A stretch of 64,000 bases of DNA from Tethya wilhelma (lineage: Eukaryota; Porifera; Demospongiae; Tethyida; Tethyidae): contig CAXIPT010000003.1 in the NCBI GenBank assembly GCA_964030475.1, positions 10,121,953-10,185,952 of the forward strand, read 5' to 3'. Below are positions 1 through 11,002 of this stretch, in pieces. A model generated the notes under the pieces. That model saw only the letters and a program-made list of their open reading frames with translations. It was not told where the DNA came from and made no database searches. Within the stretch, counting starts at the first letter, position 1. Every line of letters starts with the position of its first letter. A program made the position numbers and the translations under genes.

Positions 1-730
1 GAGAGTTTGACCAGAACCACGACTATGCACTACGCACTGAAGATGGACAAATGGTTAAAAACAATCAAGGATTATATGTTTTTGATCTCTCAAATCCTAA
101 AGTTCGAAAGTGGTGGCTTGATATCTGCCTGAATGCCACCAAATTTGCAAATGGAGATGGCTGCTATTGTGATTCCTCCCAGTGGACAAATCTAACAAAT
201 CGGCCAAATTTTTTCAAACCATTTCCATCACCGTCAAAACTTAAAGCATGGGAAGAAGGGCTTTTAACACTAACACATGAAGTTCAAACTGCATTGGGAG
301 ATGATAAACTCCTCATTGGCAAAGTGCCATTACAGCCATATGTGAAAGCAATTCAAATTGAGTTTTTTCAAGCCAATAATGAATCTATCAATAACTTAAC
401 AGTGGGAATCGGTATAGTGGACAGGTCGTTCAGGCACATGTGCCAATAACTGTGTCCTGCACAGGAGACCTTACAGACTACATTGCAGCCTTTTTGATTG
501 GTGCTAGTGAACGATACTACTTTGGGTGTGGGAACTGGCAATCTACAGGCAATGATACAACATGTTTTTACTGGCGTCCTGAATATGACAAACCACTGGG
601 AAAACCCACTGCTCCAGCCTCTTACCATCATGATACTGGGATGTGGACAAGAGAGTTTGCATCAGGAACAAAAGTGACCTTTGACACTAACACAAACAAG
701 GGAATCATTGAGTGGGGAAGGATTAAGTGA
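1..730 (+). pseudogene. Secreted glycosidase-like family, copy 1 (partial, frameshifted)
   Basis: This is the 3' two thirds of a member of the tandem family described at 1120-2163; the 5' end lies outside the window. The frame is open from before 51 to 449 (VFDLSNPKVRKWW, GDGCYCDSSQ, LLIGKVPLQPY) and then resumes in another frame from about 440 to the stop at 728-730 (DLTDYIAAFLIGA, KVTFDTNTNKG). Compared with copy 2, position about 410-420 carries two extra bases, which shift the frame after GIG. No splice sites flank the change, so it is a real frameshift or a sequence error rather than an intron. Without it the reading frame would match its neighbours along its whole length. Confidence 0.75.
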
Positions 731-731
731 T

Positions 732-1119
732 AAGCTGCATGATGTAGAAAAACATTAGCCACTTTCTGCTATTGCTATTATTGATTTATTATGTTAATGA
801 TCTTTACCATTTTCTCATTTCTTCCAAAAAAAAAAAAAAGAGGTCTTGGTAAAAATTGCTAACATAATGAGCTTTGGGATGACTCATGAGGTTAGATATG
901 AAAGTTTATTGTGCGTAATATACCATGCATTTGAGTTTGCTATTTTACATACATTGAAAACAGACAATAAATTTCTAAACATGAATAATTCGCACTGCTT
1001 CATATGGCCATCATGTTTACCATCATTGGAGCATCACATGATGTTATAATTATGCTACCTTCTAAACATTGATGACAAAGAGGGAAAAAAATTGAACAAA
1101 AATTAAACAATAGGATACC
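732..1119. other. Intergenic spacer of the tandem array
   Basis: No gene is visible. The stretch ends with a segment (about 960-1045, around TGAATAATTCGCACTG) that resembles the spacers at 5860-5925 and 7730-7790, so the duplication unit of the array included its flanking DNA. A poly-A run lies at 827-839. Confidence 0.5.
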
Positions 1120-2163
1120 ATGATAAGACAACAGCTAATACTACTGATGCTGGCTGTAAGTGGTACCCTGGGAGCGCTCCCTCAGTTCTCATGGGACACT
1201 CTACCAGTGTTCTTTCACTCTGCTAACAGAACAAGACTCTACTCTAAAGAATCACTTAAGGCCATTGCTAAGTTCTCAATGGTGACAATAGAAAAGGCAA
1301 TGGGCCTGGAAGATAACAGCATGGATGATGAAGATTTTATGGTATTGACAATGAAAGAACTGAAAATTATCAACCCCAATGTGGCTACATATTTCTACAT
1401 GAACTCATTCAAAGACAGGTTAGCAATGACACGCATGGGAAGAGAGTTCAAACAACATCCTGACTACGCACTACGCAGTAAGGATGGACAAATGGTAAAA
1501 AACAATCAAGGACTATACGTTTTTGATCAATCAAACCCTGAAGTTAGAAAGTGGTGGCTCAATATCTGCCTGAATGCCACCAAATTTGCAAACGGAGATG
1601 GCTGCTATTGTGACTCTTCTCAACATTCAAACGTAAGTATAAATTACTTCAAGCCATCTCTATCACCGTCAAAACTTAAAGCATGGGAAGAAGGGCTTTT
1701 AGCACTGACCCGTGAAGTTCAAACTGCATTGGGAGATGATAAACTCCTCATTGGTAAGGTACCATTGCAGCCTTATGTGAAAGCAGTTCAAATTGAGTTC
1801 TTTCGAGCAAACAATGAATCCATCAATAACTTAACAGTGGGGATTGGCAGTGGACAGGTCGTCCAGGCACATGTGCCAATAACTGTGTCCTGCACAGGAG
1901 AGCTTACAGACTATATTGCAGCCTTTTTGATTGGTGCTGGAGAACGATATTACTTTGGCTGTGGAAACTGGGCAGGTTCAGGTAATGATACCACACCCTT
2001 TTTGTGGCATCCTGAATATGACAAACCACTGGGAAAACCCACTGCTCCAGCCTCTTACCATCATGACACTGGGATGTGGACAAGAGAGTTTGCATCGGGA
2101 ACAAAAGTGACCTTTGACACTAACACAAACAAGGGAACAATAAAGTGGGGAGAGAAGAACTGA
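1120..2163 (+). CDS. Secreted putative glycoside-hydrolase-like protein, copy 2
   Basis: A single-exon gene of 347 residues. It starts with a signal peptide (MIRQQLILLMLAVSGTLGA) followed by FSWDTLPVFFHSAN. The body alternates hydrophobic strand-like segments with acidic loops: NPNVATYFYMNSF at about residue 90, VFDQSNPEVRKWW at about 135, NGDGCYCDSSQ at about 160, and DDKLLIGKVPLQPYVK at about 210. This pattern of a DSS-type acidic residue after a buried strand suggests a TIM-barrel glycosidase-like fold, similar to the hypothetical glycosyl hydrolase (GHL) families; the family assignment and any substrate are inference. Several N-x-S/T sites fit secretion. It sits in a head-to-tail array with copies at 3368, 4675 and 7843, at 55-80 percent identity by eye. 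The ATG is fixed by the conserved signal peptide in all copies. Confidence 0.85.
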   Translation: MIRQQLILLMLAVSGTLGALPQFSWDTLPVFFHSANRTRLYSKESLKAIAKFSMVTIEKAMGLEDNSMDDEDFMVLTMKELKIINPNVATYFYMNSFKDRLAMTRMGREFKQHPDYALRSKDGQMVKNNQGLYVFDQSNPEVRKWWLNICLNATKFANGDGCYCDSSQHSNVSINYFKPSLSPSKLKAWEEGLLALTREVQTALGDDKLLIGKVPLQPYVKAVQIEFFRANNESINNLTVGIGSGQVVQAHVPITVSCTGELTDYIAAFLIGAGERYYFGCGNWAGSGNDTTPFLWHPEYDKPLGKPTAPASYHHDTGMWTREFASGTKVTFDTNTNKGTIKWGEKN

Positions 2164-2406
2164 ACCTGAACACTTTGAACAGATCTACAGCACATAATAG
2201 CTGCCTTATTAAATGTTATACTCAATTGCTTTCCTGATTCCAATCCTTTTTTTTCTTACTAATTTGGGTATATACATGGCATTGTGTGTAAGGAAAGCTG
2301 TTGGTATATATAATAAAACTAAATACTACGTACATACAACTGTTATACCAATAAGACATTCACATTGTATGCATCACATTATTACTAGAAGAATGCAAGG
2401 CATTGT

Positions 2407-3163
2407 GGGGCGAGCCTGAGCGAGCGCAGCTTTTTGCATGAATTGTACAGCGAATGTAGCAGGCTCTCTCCTTTGACCTTTCACTCACCCAGGCCCCTCC
2501 CTCGGCCTCCTCTCCCTCCTTATTTTTCGAGGAGGGAGGGGCCTGGGTACGAGGCTACAGCGAATGTATGAAGAATATTTGAATCAGAATGACAAATTAT
2601 GGTATAGATCTGGCTGTCAGTGCCAGTATAAAACTGACAGTGTTCAAGTGACTGTGCCTGTGGTGTGAACATCAGAAGTTTATTTACACGAAGGATTGCT
2701 AATGAGACATGTAAAATCTACGGTTGTATTCAAACTTGGTATCTCTTACCCTCTGACACTGTATATTGAGCAAGCCTGGCAACACCGTTTTTCTACTTGC
2801 CGCAGTTTCTGCCTATCTTTCTGTTGGGCACTGCTGTTAAACTGTTCTTGTGCCTTTCTCACATAAGATATGCTTAGCAACTGTCTAAGTCTCACAACCT
2901 CTGAGCTATTAGAAGAACCATTTCTCAACTGTTCTGCTCTAGCTGCCTCTGTCTGATTTCTCGATCGCGGATATCGACTGTCTTGAAAACACGTGCACAC
3001 TCTAAACTTATGCGCATGCGTAAGTAATGCATGGTACATGGTACGGGTCGATCATTATGTTAGCTAGAAATAGCTTAGGTGAGCGTACAAGACCCAACGA
3101 TGACAGACAGACAGACGGTCCCGACGTACAACTCGCTATCTGGGGCTCGCTCAGGCTCGCCCC
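2407..3163. mobile_element. MITE-like element with perfect 18-bp terminal inverted repeats
   Basis: The ends are GGGGCGAGCCTGAGCGAG at 2407-2424 and its exact reverse complement at 3146-3163, enclosing about 757 bp between glycosidase-like copies 2 and 3. Inside lies a second hairpin with a perfect 17-bp stem (2487-2503 with 2532-2548). No transposase is recognisable. The minus-strand open frame at 2746-3039 has no known motif and is treated as non-coding. The base composition is richer in GC than the flanking array. Confidence 0.75.
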
Positions 3164-3367
3164 AATGAAGACAAAATCCATCAATAACTTAACAGTACAA
3201 TACCACACAACCTACTGTACACAGTCAACCAAGATATGAACATTTGATGAATGACATAACACATGAAGCTTAAATTACTGATGAATATCATTACCAAGAA
3301 TCACATGACATGTAGCCACAAAAATATGAACATCTCTACCACATAGACTATAACGCTACAAACAACT

Positions 3368-4411
3368 ATGATGCTCATTAAGCTGCTTTCTTTGATGCTG
3401 GCTATCAGTGGTACCCTGGGAACTCTTCCTCAGTTCTCATGGGACACTCTACCAGTGTTCTTCCACTCCTCAAATACAACTGGACTCTACTCTGATGAAT
3501 CTCTCAAGACCATTGCCAAGTATTCAATGGTGACCATTGAGAAATGGATGGGCTATGATGACAAGAGCATGGACGATGAGGACTTCATGGCATTGACAAT
3601 GAAAGCTGTGAAAGACATCAACCCCAATGTGGCTACATATTTCTACATGAATTCTTTCCAAGACACACCACTAATGACACGTATGGCTAGAGAGTTTGAA
3701 CAACATCCGGAGTATGCACTATGCAGTAAAGATGGACAAATGGTAAAAAGCGGTTCAGGATTATATGTTTTTGATCTCTCAAATCCTGCAGTTCGAAAGT
3801 GGTGGCTTGATATCTGCCTGAATGCCACCAAATTTGCAAATGGAGATGGCTGCTATTGTGACTCCTCTCAGTGGACAAATCTAACAAATCTTCCCAATTT
3901 TTTCAAACCATTTCCATCACCAGAAAAACTTAAAGCATGGGAAGAAGGGCTTTTAGCACTGACACATGAAGTCCAAACTGCATTGGGAGATAATAAACTC
4001 CTCATTGGCAAGGTACCATTTCAGCCTTATGTGAAAGCGATTCAAATTGAACCCTTTCACCCCAACAATGACTCAATAAACAACTTGATACTGGGGAAAG
4101 GTAGTGGTCAGGTCGTCCAGGCACATGCAACCATGTCCTGTAAAGGAGACCTTACAGACTTTATAGCTACTTTTTTGATTGGTGCTAGTGAACGATACTA
4201 CTTTGGGTGTGGTATGTGGGAATCTACAGGGAATGACATCACATCCATTTACTGGCCTTTTGAATATAACAAACCACTGGGAAAACCCACTGCTCCAGCC
4301 TCTTACCATCATGACACTGGGATGTGGACAAGAGAGTTTGCGTCAGGAACAAAAGTGACCTTTGACACCAACAAGAACAAGGGAACCATAGAGTGGGGGA
4401 ACACAACATAA
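3368..4411 (+). CDS. Secreted putative glycoside-hydrolase-like protein, copy 3
   Basis: A 347-residue single-exon paralog of the gene at 1120-2163. It has a signal peptide (MMLIKLLSLMLAISGTLG), then FSWDTLPVFFHSSNTTG, NPNVATYFYMNSF, VFDLSNPAVRKWW, NGDGCYCDSSQWTNL and the C-terminal KVTFDTNKNKGTIEWG. It is intact, with no frameshift. Its central part is closest to copy 1 (shared SSQWTNLTN motif), while its N-terminus is closest to copy 4, which suggests gene conversion or mosaic ancestry. The enzymatic role is inferred from the fold-like pattern only. Confidence 0.85.
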   Translation: MMLIKLLSLMLAISGTLGTLPQFSWDTLPVFFHSSNTTGLYSDESLKTIAKYSMVTIEKWMGYDDKSMDDEDFMALTMKAVKDINPNVATYFYMNSFQDTPLMTRMAREFEQHPEYALCSKDGQMVKSGSGLYVFDLSNPAVRKWWLDICLNATKFANGDGCYCDSSQWTNLTNLPNFFKPFPSPEKLKAWEEGLLALTHEVQTALGDNKLLIGKVPFQPYVKAIQIEPFHPNNDSINNLILGKGSGQVVQAHATMSCKGDLTDFIATFLIGASERYYFGCGMWESTGNDITSIYWPFEYNKPLGKPTAPASYHHDTGMWTREFASGTKVTFDTNKNKGTIEWGNTT

Positions 4412-4674
4412 TAGCAAGATCATGAAAATACTAATTTTTGCATGTATAGATGGGAACTAGTATAGTACTATTCTTCAAAGTTAGTACACAAGGAACGACT
4501 GAGTTATTTCACTAGCCACACATAACAGTGAATACCATTGATATTATTATGATTACTGTTATTCGTATCATCACATGATCCTCATGATATGTGATGGCAC
4601 ACGGTGACAAAAGTAACACAAATATGAAACTGTATATCTGTTTGGAAGAAACAAAAGAGGATTAGGAAGCCAGC

Positions 4675-5709
4675 ATGATAAAACAGCTATTGTTACTGCT
4701 ACTAGCTATCAGTGGTACCCTGGGAGCTCTCCCTCAGTTCTCATGGGACACTCTACCAGTGTTTTTCCACTCCTCAAACACAACTGGACTCTACTCTGAT
4801 GAATCTCTCAAGACCATTGCCAAGTATTCAATGGTGACCATTGAGAAATGGATGGGCTTGGATGACAAGAGCATGGACGATGAAGACTTCATGGCATTGA
4901 CAATGAAAGCTGTGAAAGGCATCAACCCCAATGTGGCTACATATTTCTACATGAACTCATTTAAAGTCAGACCTGAAATGACACGCATGGCTAGAGAGTT
5001 CAACCAAAACAAGGACTATCAGCTGCGTACTGAGGATGGACAAATGGTCAAAAATGGTCAAGGATTTTATGTTTTCGATCTTTCAAACCCCACAGTTCGG
5101 AAGTGGTGGCTTGATACCTGCCTGAATGCTACCAAGTTTTCCAATGGAGATGGATGCTTCTGTGACTCCTCTCAGCACACAAGTACCAATGAAAGTGATT
5201 TCAAACCCCCTTTAACACCAACAAGGCTCAAAGAATGGGTTGAAGGACTTCTAAAGCTAACAGACGAGGTACAAACAGCTTTAGGTGACAATAAACTCCT
5301 CATTGGCAAAGTACCAATGCAACCTTATGTGAAAGCAGTTCAAATTGAAGAATTTTTACCCAGCAATAGATCTATCACTGAATTACTAGAAGGAAAAAGC
5401 AGTGGACAGGTCATTCAAGCACATGCAGGACATGCAAATTGCAGAGGAGATATAACAGATCACATTGCAGCATTTTTGATTGGAGTTAATGAGAACAACT
5501 ACTTTGGGTGTGGGGGGTGGAATGCTGAAGGGAACATCACTACTCCATTGACATGGCACTCTGAATATGACAAACCACTGGGAAAACCCACTGCTCCAGC
5601 ATCTTACCATCATGACACTGAGATGTGGACAAGAGAGTTTGGATCAGGAACAAAAGTGACCTTTGACAGTAAAAAGAACAAGGGAACCATAGAATGGGGA
5701 AAGAAATAA
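4675..5709 (+). CDS. Secreted putative glycoside-hydrolase-like protein, copy 4
   Basis: A 344-residue intact single-exon paralog with signal peptide MIKQLLLLLLAISGTLGA. It keeps the family landmarks FSWDTLPVFFHSSN, NPNVATYFYMNSF, VFDLSNPTVRKWW, NGDGCFCDSSQ, DNKLLIGKVPMQPY and KKNKGTIEWGKK. From position 5003 onward its sequence, together with the following spacer and mini-gene, is repeated exactly at 6390-7775 after an N, so the second appearance is an assembly duplicate rather than another gene. Confidence 0.85.
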   Translation: MIKQLLLLLLAISGTLGALPQFSWDTLPVFFHSSNTTGLYSDESLKTIAKYSMVTIEKWMGLDDKSMDDEDFMALTMKAVKGINPNVATYFYMNSFKVRPEMTRMAREFNQNKDYQLRTEDGQMVKNGQGFYVFDLSNPTVRKWWLDTCLNATKFSNGDGCFCDSSQHTSTNESDFKPPLTPTRLKEWVEGLLKLTDEVQTALGDNKLLIGKVPMQPYVKAVQIEEFLPSNRSITELLEGKSSGQVIQAHAGHANCRGDITDHIAAFLIGVNENNYFGCGGWNAEGNITTPLTWHSEYDKPLGKPTAPASYHHDTEMWTREFGSGTKVTFDSKKNKGTIEWGKK

Positions 5710-5955
5710 GCCATACTATAAAAGTAAATTACACTAAGTCACAATAGTTATTATATTTATGTAAACCCAACAAGAACACATAATTATGGCTTTGCCTTTG
5801 AGTTTATATTTGTACACGTTTTGACACTTTTAAGAAGTTGGATGATAAACTTTTTACACATGAATAATTTACACAGCTAGCTATTATCAATGTACACAAT
5901 TATTTAATGAATTATGTGATCCAAATTAGCTTTCTATTGAAACCAAGAGATCGCC

Positions 5956-6216
5956 ATGACAAGACAACTGCTACCACTGATGCTAGCTATCAGTGGTACC
6001 CTGGAAACTCTCCCTCAGTTCTCATGGGACACTCTACCAGTGTTCTTCCACTCTGCTAACAGAACTGGACCATATTCTGGAAAACCCACTGCTCCAGCCT
6101 CTTACCATCATGACACTGGGATGTGGACAAAAGAGTTTGAGTCGGGAACAAAAGTGACCTTTGACACTAACACAAACAAGGGAACCATAGAGTGGGGGAA
6201 GAATAAGCTTTTGTAG
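5956..6216 (+). CDS. Mini-gene: signal peptide joined to the C-terminal tail of the family
   Basis: An 86-residue open frame keeps the signal peptide and the first 40 or so residues of the family (MTRQLLPLMLAISGTLE, FSWDTLPVFFHSANRTGPYS), then passes directly into the C-terminal segment (GKPTAPASYHHDTGMW, KVTFDTNTNKGTIEWG). About 260 internal residues are missing, but the frame is kept, and no splice signals suggest that the middle was removed as an intron. It could be a decaying deletion derivative or a small secreted product. All candidate catalytic regions are absent. It is about 245 bp downstream of copy 4. Confidence 0.6.
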   Translation: MTRQLLPLMLAISGTLETLPQFSWDTLPVFFHSANRTGPYSGKPTAPASYHHDTGMWTKEFESGTKVTFDTNTNKGTIEWGKNKLL

Positions 6217-6388
6217 CTGCTATGCTATGAGTAACATTACAGAATTTACTCCAAACTTACATAACTTTAAATATGCATGTATAACAATGGGTTCATATGC
6301 ATGATTCATGAAAAACTTTTGACACATACTGTATATAACTGCATGAATAATTCACACTGTTATTTATCGTCAATGTTTATCATTACTT

Positions 6389-6389
6389 N
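6389..6389. other. Contig join (single N)
   Basis: A lone N separates two contigs. The 1386 bases before it (5003-6388) equal the 1386 bases after it (6390-7775), as judged from reading and from the constant offset of 1387 between all shared open frames. The contig ends overlapped but were not merged. Confidence 0.9.
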
Positions 6390-7775
6390 ACCAAAACAAG
6401 GACTATCAGCTGCGTACTGAGGATGGACAAATGGTCAAAAATGGTCAAGGATTTTATGTTTTCGATCTTTCAAACCCCACAGTTCGGAAGTGGTGGCTTG
6501 ATACCTGCCTGAATGCTACCAAGTTTTCCAATGGAGATGGATGCTTCTGTGACTCCTCTCAGCACACAAGTACCAATGAAAGTGATTTCAAACCCCCTTT
6601 AACACCAACAAGGCTCAAAGAATGGGTTGAAGGACTTCTAAAGCTAACAGACGAGGTACAAACAGCTTTAGGTGACAATAAACTCCTCATTGGCAAAGTA
6701 CCAATGCAACCTTATGTGAAAGCAGTTCAAATTGAAGAATTTTTACCCAGCAATAGATCTATCACTGAATTACTAGAAGGAAAAAGCAGTGGACAGGTCA
6801 TTCAAGCACATGCAGGACATGCAAATTGCAGAGGAGATATAACAGATCACATTGCAGCATTTTTGATTGGAGTTAATGAGAACAACTACTTTGGGTGTGG
6901 GGGGTGGAATGCTGAAGGGAACATCACTACTCCATTGACATGGCACTCTGAATATGACAAACCACTGGGAAAACCCACTGCTCCAGCATCTTACCATCAT
7001 GACACTGAGATGTGGACAAGAGAGTTTGGATCAGGAACAAAAGTGACCTTTGACAGTAAAAAGAACAAGGGAACCATAGAATGGGGAAAGAAATAAGCCA
7101 TACTATAAAAGTAAATTACACTAAGTCACAATAGTTATTATATTTATGTAAACCCAACAAGAACACATAATTATGGCTTTGCCTTTGAGTTTATATTTGT
7201 ACACGTTTTGACACTTTTAAGAAGTTGGATGATAAACTTTTTACACATGAATAATTTACACAGCTAGCTATTATCAATGTACACAATTATTTAATGAATT
7301 ATGTGATCCAAATTAGCTTTCTATTGAAACCAAGAGATCGCCATGACAAGACAACTGCTACCACTGATGCTAGCTATCAGTGGTACCCTGGAAACTCTCC
7401 CTCAGTTCTCATGGGACACTCTACCAGTGTTCTTCCACTCTGCTAACAGAACTGGACCATATTCTGGAAAACCCACTGCTCCAGCCTCTTACCATCATGA
7501 CACTGGGATGTGGACAAAAGAGTTTGAGTCGGGAACAAAAGTGACCTTTGACACTAACACAAACAAGGGAACCATAGAGTGGGGGAAGAATAAGCTTTTG
7601 TAGCTGCTATGCTATGAGTAACATTACAGAATTTACTCCAAACTTACATAACTTTAAATATGCATGTATAACAATGGGTTCATATGCATGATTCATGAAA
7701 AACTTTTGACACATACTGTATATAACTGCATGAATAATTCACACTGTTATTTATCGTCAATGTTTATCATTACTT
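6390..7775. repeat. Unmerged assembly duplicate of 5003-6388
   Basis: This carries a second copy of the 3' part of glycosidase-like copy 4 (open from 6390, stop at 7094-7096) and of the mini-gene (7343-7603). No base difference from 5003-6388 was seen on reading. The duplicate starts exactly after an N and in mid-gene, which a biological tandem duplication would not explain. These two open frames should not be counted as extra genes unless long reads show otherwise. Confidence 0.88.
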
Positions 7776-7842
7776 GGCCCATCACATGATATGCTACAAA
7801 GACAACAAAAGAAATAAAGCTAGCTAAAACCAATAGACCACC

Positions 7843-8880
7843 ATGATAAGACAACAGCTTATGCTACTGACACTGGCTGTCAGTGGTACCCTGGGAGCTC
7901 TCCCTCAGTTCTCATGGGACACTCTGCCAGTGTTCTTTCACTCCTCAAACTCAACTGGGCTCTACACCAAAGAGTCACTTCAGACCATTGCCAAGTATTC
8001 AATGGTGACCATTGAGAAATGGATGGGCTATGATGATAAGAGCATGGACGATGAGGACTTCATGGCATTGACAATGAAAGCTGTGAAAGACATCAACCCC
8101 AATGTGGCTACATATTTCTACATGAACTCATTTAAAGTCAGACCCGAAATGACACGCATGGCAAGAGAGTTTAACCAAAACAAGGACTATCAGCTACGTA
8201 GTAAGGATGGACAACTAGTCAAAAACAACCAAGGCTTTTATGCATTTGATCTCTCAAATCCAACTGTCCGAAAGTGGTGGCTCAATATCTGTCTGAATGC
8301 CACCAAATTTGCAAATGGAGATGGCTGCTTCTGTGATTCCTCTCAACGTACCAATGACACCCATGCCTTTAAACCATCTCCATCACCAGAAAAGCTCAAA
8401 GCATGGTCAGAAGGACTACTAAAGCTAACAGATGAGGCACAAACAGCTTTAGGTGAAGACAAACTCCTCATTGGCAAAGTACCAATGCAACCTTACGTGA
8501 AGGCAGTTCAAATTGAGTTCTTTTCAGCAAGCAACGATTCCATCAACAACCTAATGCTTGGGACAAGAAATGGCCAGGTAATACAGGCACACGTACCAGT
8601 TGGTGTGTCCTGCAAAGGAGACCTAACAGACTACATGGCAGCATTCTTGATCGGTGTCGGCGAACGAAACTATTTTGGGTGTGGTAATTGGAATGCCGAG
8701 GGTGATGAGACCACACCTCTTTACTGGCGTCCTGAATACGATAAACCACTGGGAAAGCCCACTACTCCACCCACTTATAGACTAGACACTGGGATATGGA
8801 CAAGAGAGTTTGAGTCAGGAACAAAAGTGACCTTTGACTCAAACAAGAAAAAGGGAACCATAGAGTGGGGGAAGAGTTAA
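7843..8880 (+). CDS. Secreted putative glycoside-hydrolase-like protein, copy 5
   Basis: A 345-residue intact single-exon member and the last of the array. It has signal peptide MIRQQLMLLTLAVSGTLGA, then FSWDTLPVFFHSSNSTG, NPNVATYFYMNSF, AFDLSNPTVRKWW, NGDGCFCDSSQ, EDKLLIGKVPMQPY and KKKGTIEWGKS. It differs most from its neighbours in the C-terminal third (PTTPPTYRLDTGIW instead of PTAPASYHHDTGMW). The function is inferred only from the glycosidase-like pattern and secretion. Confidence 0.85.
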   Translation: MIRQQLMLLTLAVSGTLGALPQFSWDTLPVFFHSSNSTGLYTKESLQTIAKYSMVTIEKWMGYDDKSMDDEDFMALTMKAVKDINPNVATYFYMNSFKVRPEMTRMAREFNQNKDYQLRSKDGQLVKNNQGFYAFDLSNPTVRKWWLNICLNATKFANGDGCFCDSSQRTNDTHAFKPSPSPEKLKAWSEGLLKLTDEAQTALGEDKLLIGKVPMQPYVKAVQIEFFSASNDSINNLMLGTRNGQVIQAHVPVGVSCKGDLTDYMAAFLIGVGERNYFGCGNWNAEGDETTPLYWRPEYDKPLGKPTTPPTYRLDTGIWTREFESGTKVTFDSNKKKGTIEWGKS

Positions 8881-9278
8881 GACCAATAATTTGTTATCAA
8901 GGAAGTACGTATGATGAACACAGACTCATAATTCTTGAGTTATCTAGAGTTTATCTTTGTGCCTAAGTTTTTATTACTACACATACTTGAGGTCATACAT
9001 GTACACTGTCTTGCGTATGTAAAAGGTATATGATTTTTGTCTTGCACAAATTCCACATCAAAACACAAAATTAATTAAGACAGTAGGGTTTTACTTCGTT
9101 TGCCTACTCTTACAACAACAACACTTCTTACGTAATCTGCTGCTTGCCCACTTTAAACTTATAAGAATTGAAATTTGGTTGCCAAATTTGAAAGGGGAGG
9201 GGAAATTGAACCTTGGAGGGCAATATTCCTGTTCTCTACCCTTTTTATGAAGCCCTGGTCGATATTAGAACAACTCAC
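8881..9278. other. Spacer between the array and the SIN1-like exons
   Basis: No further SIN1 exon, RNA gene or clear repeat is seen here. The gene on the minus strand should continue through this stretch if intact, but only non-coding AT-rich sequence follows the last exon. Confidence 0.5.
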
Positions 9279-10971
9279 CAACTTGACAGGATCCTTTGTC
9301 TCTTCAATGTACTTCCAGAACGTGAGCCCAATGAGATCAGCAACTGTGGCCTTATCTGGGGACAATAGTACATCGTAGCATGCACATAAGAGTTGGGTAC
9401 AATTATTACAACAAGATGACATCAATGAGGGCTTACGTAGCACTGTGACTAAGACAGGACGAAGTGGAGTCTGAAGAGAAAGAGGAGATAAGAGTTCATT
9501 TACCACATAGCAGGTGAATTTGGCGAGAATTAAATTTGGCAAATTGGCGGCAAATCGCCAAATTAAAAATCACCAAAGAGTACTGTTATATATGTATATA
9601 AACAATGCAGCGTGCAGAATTAAATCATCAAATTTAAAATCGCCAATCATACTAAAATGCAAATTGGCAAATTTTAAGCTGGCCAAATTTACCCACTATA
9701 CAGTACATATTGAAAGAGTATTCATCGTAATGGCGACTCAACAGGCTAGGATATTGTTACCCAGCCTTGGGTCCCCACACACCTTCCTCCTTGGAAAACA
9801 AGGAGGAATGGACTTGGGGATGAGGTTAATGCTTACTTTAGACATTGGTAAGAAAACACGGTACGTGTTGGTAACAGCATAACCATGGTTCTAGGAGAGA
9901 AAAAGAAAACACATTAAGATTTATACTTATCACAACATTGCAGTGAAATCGCTATAGACATGGGCATTAGTAATGTCCCCAGTAATTGAATTCCAGAGTT
10001 AATGGACCTTCCAACTACTTCGATTTTACTATGTACCAACTGATCATTACACACTAAAACTACAATGAAGTTGACTTTACAATAATTCACAACTAGGTTG
10101 CAAAAATTGTATTCTCCAGGACAATGAAGGCACTACTATAAACATACCACAATCCACATGACACTATGCACTAATTACTACAAAATTGTAGGTACTATCC
10201 ACACTAACATGTAGGCTCAAGTTCACTGCCAGGTTACAAAACCCAACAACGGAACAACTGACCTCGCCATTAAACTTGCTATACTCGAAAAACGGGTTTG
10301 CTGACAACTTGTTGTATTCTGCTAGAAGAAGACTCAGCTGAGAAGGATTTTCATCTTTTTTGGGTCTGGGTTGGATTTCTTGCCGTGGGAACTGAGAGGG
10401 GTCAACTGTACAGATTATGTGGTGTGTGAGTGGAAGATTGAAATGAAGTGCAGTACAAGAAACCATGCTTTTATTGTACTCACATATATTGCCAGTATCT
10501 TGCCAAGTTATTATGGTACATTGGCTGTTTTTCTTCCTCCTGTAAACAGACAAGCCAAAACATTGTAGAAAACTGTATTCAAAACTCAAGAATAGTAAAA
10601 CAAAACTAAGGATTCAATATCACCCACTTAAATACAATTGTAACTCTAGCTTATATGACATGTATACATTGTATGTCACTGGCTGGAATAATATTCACTA
10701 GCTAAGCTAGTTTTTTTTATAGTTCCTACAAACACAAACTCTTTCACCAGGTAAGCAAAATAGTCCAAGCTTCAAATTCATCATATACATGAGTGTTGAT
10801 GTATCTCTCCCTTACCTTTTCTGGTCCGAAAGTTCAAACATGTTGGCATTGTTCTTGAGGGGTGGTCTGCGAGAGAGAGTTGGACTGGCTTGGATGTCAT
10901 ATGACTGAGCTGCATATCTAGGGAGGTGCTCGGCAGGATTACTACAGAAGGTTTGTGTTGTGAGAGTGAGA

Positions 10972-11002
<31 letters not shown>

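Noticed and set aside
2746..3039. 97-residue minus-strand protein within the 18-bp TIR element
   Set aside because: It is low in hydrophobic pattern with no transposase motif, and no splice-consistent continuation is seen.
6390..7603. Two additional genes of the glycosidase-like family
   Set aside because: The sequence is an exact repeat of 5003-6216 starting at an N, which fits an unmerged contig overlap.
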